From contig CABSMC010000074.1 in NCBI GenBank assembly GCA_902478715.1, positions 1 through 11,970 on the forward strand: DNA of 11,970 nt. The letters run 5' to 3'. Below are positions 6,285 to 11,970 of the stretch, piece by piece. This DNA comes from an uncultured Adlercreutzia sp. GTDB lineage: Bacteria; Actinomycetota; Coriobacteriia; Coriobacteriales; Eggerthellaceae. Positions within the stretch are counted from its first letter, which is position 1. Each line of letters starts with the position of its first letter. The translations under genes and the position numbers were made by a program. The notes beneath the pieces are model-generated. The model saw nothing but the letters and a program-made list of their open reading frames with translations, made no database searches and was not told the origin of the DNA.

Positions 6285-6992
6285 CTAGAGAGCAAGCGCT
6301 TGCGCCAGCGCCCACAGTGCTAGAAGATGCCCAGGGTAATACCCATAGAAGAACCATTTCAACGGTCGGCCTCGCTGGCCGTTGTAGTTCAGCATGAGCG
6401 CTGTTGCCAATCCGAACCCAACGGTGTAATAGCCGAGTACGCCTAGGTTTAGTGGCGCAGGATCGCTGACTGCCCATGAAAGAGCCGGCAACCCTAGGCT
6501 CAAAAAAGGTACGAGCATCGCGAGCGCTACCCCGCGCGGCCGATCGTGAAAATGCCAGAAAAGCAGAATCATAAGCGGGCCGATAATGCCCCAGTCGCAA
6601 AAGGAACTGACGGCCAGCCCTCCAAGAAGGCCCAGCGCGCATAGGACAAGGTGCTGTCGCTGGTGGTCGACAAGCCACAGCATCCCGAGCCCGATAAGCA
6701 GGGTGATGAGCACGTTGCCCGTCGCTCCGAACAGCAGCGAATAGGGAATTTGCGAGACAACCGCGAACACGGCGAGTCGCTCTGCATAGCGTCGCACGCT
6801 GGAGGTGTGTCGATACCCTTCGCACAGCAGATACGCCATAATGGGGAAGGTGAGGCCGCCCAGGGAATACAAAGCGACCATGGCGCCCCCTGGCAGCTCG
6901 CTGCCGAACACGTTGGCAATATGGTTGCACGTCATGCCCACGATAGCTGCCACCTTCAACGCAAAGGCGGTAACGGAGGGCATAGGCTTCAT
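6285..6992 (-). CDS. TraX-family integral membrane protein
   Basis: This 235-residue polytopic protein matches the TraX family: an N-terminal LK..AIVGMTCNHI (His24), FPIMAYLLCEGYRHT (49-63), QIPYSLLF, NVLITLLIG (93-101), a central DWG (133-135), and a C-terminal FFYGYYPGHL (214-223). TraX is known from F plasmid as the pilin N-acetyltransferase; chromosomal relatives in Gram-positives are probably membrane acyltransferases of unknown substrate. The start at 6992 is chosen because AAAGGA lies just upstream on the minus strand and the residues after it align with the family; a longer frame to 7085 overlaps the divergent gene. No conjugation genes are nearby, so a transfer role is not indicated. 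Confidence 0.85.
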   Translation of the reverse strand: MKPMPSVTAFALKVAAIVGMTCNHIANVFGSELPGGAMVALYSLGGLTFPIMAYLLCEGYRHTSSVRRYAERLAVFAVVSQIPYSLLFGATGNVLITLLIGLGMLWLVDHQRQHLVLCALGLLGGLAVSSFCDWGIIGPLMILLFWHFHDRPRGVALAMLVPFLSLGLPALSWAVSDPAPLNLGVLGYYTVGFGLATALMLNYNGQRGRPLKWFFYGYYPGHLLALWALAQALAL

Positions 6993-7049
6993 GGGGATCC
7001 TTTCGCGAGGCCGGCTGAAAGGTGCCGGCGCAGTCAAAGAGGCGCACCT

Positions 7050-7079
7050 ATTATAATGATGCGCCATGGGAAATACCAA
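7050..7079. promoter_or_regulatory. Divergent promoter with palindromic -10 box
   Basis: ATTATAAT (7050-7057) is its own reverse complement, so both strands read TATAAT. On the minus strand TTGGTA (7079-7074) lies 18 bp upstream, giving a good promoter for traX with a start near 7043. On the plus strand the box ends 8 bases before the ATG at 7066, and no clear -35 is seen. Confidence 0.6.
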
Positions 7080-7752
7080 AATCATACCGCGGGGCTTTGG
7101 GCCTGCGCTCGTCTTGGTGCTGCTCGCCGGCGTCGTGGGCGGCCTCGGTCAGTGGTGGGCCGACGGAGGTTCGCAAGCAGTGCAGCTGGCGCGCTGTGGT
7201 GCGTTGCTTGCCGAGGCTTGGGAGGCGGCGGCGGTGGAAGAGGTACTTTTCCGCGGCGTGTTGTTGTGGGCATGCCTGTCTTGGGCGCGTCGCCGGAATG
7301 AAGCATACCCAAGAAGAGCGCCGCGCGCTCATCGTCATCGGTTCGCCGGCTTACGCGCAGTCGTTGATCCCGTTGGTTTCGCGGTAATGGCGAGTTCCCT
7401 CATATTCGGACTGGCCCACCTGTTCCCTGAAGGATCGCTGATGGCGCCAGGAGCCGACATTGGTGTTGCTGCGATCCAGGGCTTTCTCAAGGTGACGCAG
7501 TCGACGTTGTTCGGGGCTGTCATGGCGCTGCTCGTCGTTCGTAGTCCCTACGGCTCGCGTCCTTTCCCGCAGCGGGCGCTTTCCCTGATGGCACCCGTAA
7601 TCGTTCACGGCCTTTTCGATCTGCTGTTCTGGGGCCCCCTTTTGCTGACAGGCGGCGTGCTGCCCTCTACCTACCTCACGGGCAACGCGGCCGATCTCGT
7701 ACCTTTGGTGATCACAACGGTTCTGCTGGCATGGGCCGTAAAATCATGTTAG
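7066..7752 (+). CDS. CPBP family intramembrane glutamic endopeptidase
   Basis: This 228-residue polytopic protein carries the CPBP (Rce1/CaaX protease-like) motifs: EEVLFR (58-63, catalytic Glu pair and Arg), FGLAHL (114-119, His118), QSTLFG (145-150) and HGLFDLL (181-187, His181 and Asp185). Rce1-type enzymes cleave within the membrane; in bacteria the family is linked to bacteriocin self-immunity and to surface-protein processing, and the substrate here cannot be predicted. No ribosome site precedes the ATG, and the -10 box at 7052-7057 predicts that transcription starts at or within two bases of the A, so the mRNA is probably leaderless. The next gene begins 9 nt after its stop, which suggests an operon. 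Confidence 0.87.
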   Translation: MGNTKIIPRGFGPALVLVLLAGVVGGLGQWWADGGSQAVQLARCGALLAEAWEAAAVEEVLFRGVLLWACLSWARRRNEAYPRRAPRAHRHRFAGLRAVVDPVGFAVMASSLIFGLAHLFPEGSLMAPGADIGVAAIQGFLKVTQSTLFGAVMALLVVRSPYGSRPFPQRALSLMAPVIVHGLFDLLFWGPLLLTGGVLPSTYLTGNAADLVPLVITTVLLAWAVKSC

Positions 7753-7761
7753 GCTTTGCCC

Positions 7762-8397
7762 ATGAACAGAACTGAAGCCCTGCATATACTCGGCCTGGAA
7801 GACGACGCCACGGCCGACGACATCAAAATCGCCTATCGCGAGACGGTGCAGATTCTGCATCCGGACAAGTTCGCGGGCAATGAGAAGCTGCAGAACCGCG
7901 CCACGGAGCAGTTCAAGCGCCTGCAGGAGGCCTACGATCTGCTGTCTTCGGCCGTCGGCGGCGGTCGTGGCGGTCGCTCGGGTCGCGGTTCGCGATCGGG
8001 CGCCGGCTCGTCCGGTACGTCCTCATCATCCGGCGCCGCGCGTGCCTGGACCGAGGTCGAAGACGGTGTGGAAGTGGAATACCTCACCGAGGCCGAGATC
8101 AAGGCGCGCCTCGCTGGCATCGCCGCCGCCCGCGCCCAGCTGGTGGCCCAGCGCGACACCGTCTCCGATGAGCGCCGCAACGGCCTGGCCATGGCGGCTA
8201 TTGGCGCGGTGGCCACGCTGCTCACCATCCGGCGGCCTTTCGGCATCCTCGGCATGATCGCCGCCGTCGCCGGCACCGCCACCGTGTGGGGCATCATCCA
8301 GTTTCTCGGTGCCCAGCGCAATCTCAACACGTTGAACGAGCACTTGGCGAAGCTCACCGAGGAACGCAAAGAGTACGAGGCGCTCCTCGAGGAGTAG
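7762..8397 (+). CDS. Membrane-anchored J-domain (DnaJ-like) protein
   Basis: This 211-residue protein has an N-terminal J domain (residues 4-64) with HPD at 33-35, which is expected to stimulate the ATPase of an Hsp70 (DnaK). A Gly/Ser/Arg linker follows (67-92), then a helical segment, two hydrophobic helices (about 141-156 and 160-183) and a C-terminal coiled-coil-like helix (186-210). It lacks the zinc-finger and C-terminal substrate domains of DnaJ, so it is a class III J protein. Its J domain probably faces the cytosol, recruiting Hsp70 to the membrane. ATG 7762 is chosen; a TTG at 7756 is in frame. There is no ribosome site, so translation probably depends on coupling to the protease gene ending at 7752. 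Confidence 0.85.
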   Translation: MNRTEALHILGLEDDATADDIKIAYRETVQILHPDKFAGNEKLQNRATEQFKRLQEAYDLLSSAVGGGRGGRSGRGSRSGAGSSGTSSSSGAARAWTEVEDGVEVEYLTEAEIKARLAGIAAARAQLVAQRDTVSDERRNGLAMAAIGAVATLLTIRRPFGILGMIAAVAGTATVWGIIQFLGAQRNLNTLNEHLAKLTEERKEYEALLEE

Positions 8398-8506
8398 TTG
8401 CTCCCGCCGCCTCGTCCGGCCGTGCGCATCGTACCCCTTCTGCCGCGCCCGTTTGTCGTCCCGGTGCCGTCTGCGGCCGCACCCCGCCATCATCCCCGCA
8501 AAGCGC

Positions 8507-8512
8507 TATAAT
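8507..8512 (+). promoter_or_regulatory. TATAAT -10 box for typA
   Basis: A perfect TATAAT sits in GC-rich DNA; the -35 position is poor. It would start a ~26-nt leader carrying the ribosome site GAAAGAAGA (8533-8541). Confidence 0.55.
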
Positions 8513-8545
8513 TTCTGCGCCCAAAAACGAACCGAAAGAAGATTC

Positions 8546-10360
<1,815 letters not shown>

Positions 10361-10397
10361 TCCCGCGCTCAATAGCTGGGCCACATAACCACCCGCA

Positions 10398-10419
10398 GGG
10401 GGCGACTTCGGTCGCCCCC
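10398..10419 (+). terminator. UUCG-tetraloop hairpin after typA
   Basis: GGGGGCGAC (10398-10406) and GTCGCCCCC (10411-10419) form a perfect 9-bp stem closed by TTCG, 37 nt after the typA stop. No T-tract follows. It is a likely transcription end or RNA stabiliser for typA. Confidence 0.7.
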
Positions 10420-10432
10420 ATGGCCGAGAGGG

Positions 10433-10480
10433 CTGACCAAGGTCAGCTCCTACGAAATTCTCGGCGTTGACCGCGCGCCG
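10433..10480 (+). pseudogene. Possible J-domain N-terminus relic
   Basis: One frame reads LTKVSSYEILGVDRAP, which resembles the first strand/helix of a J domain (YEILGV.R.A), and then becomes unrelated sequence. There is no start codon in frame and no HPD. The match is about 10 residues, so chance is possible, the more so because it lies in the inverted-repeat element. Confidence 0.2.
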
Positions 10481-10490
10481 CCCCTGCGGG

Positions 10491-10732
10491 AAACAGATTG
10501 CGAAATTGTGTGGGCCATATTCTCGAACATGACCCAATTCATAAGCTTTGAAGTGGGATTTCTTCCTCGTTCTCATTGACGTACCGTGAATCAAAAGTGG
10601 GCAAATTGTGCGACGGTTGTTACCGTGCCGTCATGCGTGGGAAAATGCGCTTTGAGATCATCGGGAACTGTCTCAAGACGCACTCGTGAATTGAAGCCTG
10701 GCAGTTTCCGTCGCCTATGAGGAAGGTATTTA
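10491..10732. promoter_or_regulatory. Leader/intergenic region before PPIase lipoprotein
   Basis: This region is AT-richer than its surroundings and holds no gene. It contains two copies of AAATTGTG exactly 100 bp apart (10503-10510, 10603-10610). It also has a hairpin ACGGT-TGTT-ACCGT (10613-10626) and the inverted repeat TTGAGA-N13-TCTCAA (10652-10676), extendable with a mismatch to 10647-10681. A TTGACG (10576-10581) has no good -10 partner, so the promoter is not resolved. Confidence 0.4.
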
Positions 10733-11970
10733 ATGAAGAAGCTGTCTTTCGCGAAATCGCTTGCCTCGGTGAGTCTTGCGGCCGTGTGCGCCCTGGGTAT
10801 CGTCGGTTGCTCCGAGCAGACCAGCGACACGCCCACTTATACGGGTGGTGTTGCAGCCACGGTCAACGGGGTGGAGATTCCCGAGGACAAGGTTACCCAG
10901 GCCATTCAGGATATTCGCGCCCAGATGAGCCTTACCGACGAGGACGCGTGGGGCAAGTGGCTTGCCGAGAACGACTACACGCCCGAGTCGGTGCGCGAGG
11001 AGATCGTGAACTCCTATGTCGATCAGGAGCTCGTGAAGCAGGGCGCCGATTCCGAGGGAATCACGGCGGATTCCGCCCAGGTCGACCAGTACGTGGAAAC
11101 CATGCGCGGCCATTACGACTCCGATACCGCTTGGGCTGAAGCGCTGGAGGCCGTGGGCATGACCGAGGACGAGTACCGCGACAATATCTCGCTGTCGCTG
11201 GTGTCCCAGCAGCTGCAGCAGAAGGTGGGCGAGGGCGCTGCTGAGCCGACCGACGAGGAAGTGCTTGAGAGCGCCAAGACCTACGTGAGCTCTTACGACG
11301 GCGCAAAGAAGTCCTCCCATATTTTGTTCGAGGCCTCCGATGAGGCGCAGGCCCAGGAAGTGCTCGACAAGATTAACGCGGGCGAGCTTGATTTCGCGAC
11401 GGCGGCCGAGTCCTATTCCAAGGATACCGCTTCCGCTGCCGAGGGCGGCAATGTGGGTTGGGATCGCCTCTCGAACTTGGTGACCGAGTACACCACGGCG
11501 CTCGCCGACCTGAACAAAGGCGATGTCAGCGGGCTGGTGACCAGCACCTATGGCATCCATATCATCCAGTGCACCGATGTGTTCGAGGCACCCGAGGAGC
11601 TGACGAGCCTCGATCAGCTGCCAACTGAGTTCCAGGATTCTATCCGCTCCATGCTGCAGTCTTCCAACCAGTCCAATGCGTACTATTCGTGGCTGGAGGA
11701 GCAGCGTAACGCCGCCGATATCCAGATCAACGACATGCCCGAGGGGCTGCCCTACTGGGTCGATATGGCGAACTATCCCAAGGAGGAAAGCTCCGAGGAC
11801 GGCACGGGCGTGACGGCGGTTGACGCCGACGGCAACCCCATCGTTCTTGACGAGGGCGCTGTCGAAGGTGAGGGTGCTGGCGAGCAGGCCGACGCAAGTG
11901 CCGAGGGCGAGGAGCCTGTGGCCGAGGGCGTCGATGAGGGCGCTGAAGGTGCCGAAGATGCCGCCGCGGC
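10733..11970 (+). CDS. Parvulin-type peptidyl-prolyl isomerase lipoprotein (PrsA/SurA-like), 3' end outside window
   Basis: The frame starts at ATG 10733 with GAGGAAGG (10719-10726) six bases upstream and stays open to the window edge (412 codons visible). A lipoprotein signal ends in the lipobox IVGC with Cys26. A helical SurA/PrsA-type N-terminal region follows (VAATVNGVEIPEDKV from about residue 40). The parvulin domain spans about 192-285: KKSSHILFEA, a GELDFATAAESYSKDT block, AAEGGNVGW and STYGIHIIQ. The last visible ~45 residues are a Glu/Gly/Ala-rich acidic tail. Such lipoproteins sit on the outer face of the membrane and help secreted proteins fold, which would suit a cell exporting large surface proteins such as those at 2-2320 and 4768-6225; that link is inference. 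The acidic tail is unusual for PrsA. Confidence 0.9.
   Translation, partial: MKKLSFAKSLASVSLAAVCALGIVGCSEQTSDTPTYTGGVAATVNGVEIPEDKVTQAIQDIRAQMSLTDEDAWGKWLAENDYTPESVREEIVNSYVDQELVKQGADSEGITADSAQVDQYVETMRGHYDSDTAWAEALEAVGMTEDEYRDNISLSLVSQQLQQKVGEGAAEPTDEEVLESAKTYVSSYDGAKKSSHILFEASDEAQAQEVLDKINAGELDFATAAESYSKDTASAAEGGNVGWDRLSNLVTEYTTALADLNKGDVSGLVTSTYGIHIIQCTDVFEAPEELTSLDQLPTEFQDSIRSMLQSSNQSNAYYSWLEEQRNAADIQINDMPEGLPYWVDMANYPKEESSEDGTGVTAVDADGNPIVLDEGAVEGEGAGEQADASAEGEEPVAEGVDEGAEGAEDAAA

Larger units (their letters stand above)
10392..10490. repeat. 99-bp nested inverted-repeat element downstream of typA
   Basis: The outer arms CCCGCAGGGG (10392-10401) and CCCCTGCGGG (10481-10490) are perfect complements. 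Inside lie GCCGAGA/TCTCGGC (10423-10429, 10459-10465) enclosing GCTGACC-AA-GGTCAGC (10432-10447). The hairpin at 10398-10419 shares bases 10398-10401 with the outer arm, so the two folds are mutually exclusive. It could be a structured 3' RNA, a small mobile (MITE/REP-like) element, or a terminator complex. Confidence 0.6.

Noticed and set aside
5494..7047. Minus-strand open frame spanning the second surface gene and traX
   Set aside because: It runs through two better-supported genes in other frames and gives an Arg/Ser-rich peptide with no family resemblance.
6285..7085. Longer TraX start at 7085
   Set aside because: It would add 31 residues unlike the family, overlap the divergent protease gene and its promoter, and ignore the good ribosome site in front of 6992.

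Overview
The window looks like chromosomal DNA from a high-GC anaerobic actinobacterium of the class Coriobacteriia, probably Eggerthellaceae. This is an inference from three things: the strongly GC-biased third codon positions of the housekeeping gene typA, the style of the secreted proteins (MBG-type repeats, Pro/Ala-rich stalks, a non-LPXTG membrane tail), and the gene mix. No species can be named from the sequence alone.

Left part (1-6225) is an accessory cell-surface region. It opens inside the 3' end of a large MBG-repeat surface protein. Next come a hairpin, a small two-TM membrane protein (2381-2875) and its GC-rich terminator. A compact promoter-terminator unit (3165-3255) sits directly in front of a DUF3800 gene (3290-3967). 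After that lies a broken second copy of the two-TM gene (homology 4080-4325), which lost its C-terminal half through a 293-bp deletion between two 7-bp repeats. It is followed by a nonsense-split gene remnant (4360-4554), a small ORF (4523-4681) and a second secreted protein (4768-6225). The two surface proteins differ in their ectodomains but share a C-terminal module of about 60 residues: acidic ATP motif, PMGAFD, one TM helix, RRRL, [YF]E.QVLG, and a terminal QAL.

Middle part (6285-8397) holds a convergent TraX-family membrane protein on the minus strand. It is divergent from an operon of a CPBP intramembrane protease and a membrane-bound J-domain protein. The divergent pair appears to share a palindromic -10 box (ATTATAAT); on the plus strand that box sits so close to the ATG that the protease mRNA is probably leaderless.

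Right part (8398-11970) is core genome: typA/bipA with its own promoter, then a 99-bp nested inverted-repeat element with a UUCG hairpin. A leader region with a further inverted repeat precedes a parvulin-type peptidyl-prolyl isomerase lipoprotein (PrsA/SurA-like) that runs off the window end.

The items most worth following up are the shared C-terminal anchoring module, the DUF3800 unit (promoter, short RNA, terminator, gene) lying between direct repeats, and the palindromic bidirectional promoter. No tRNA, rRNA, CRISPR array, insertion sequence or transposase gene was recognised.
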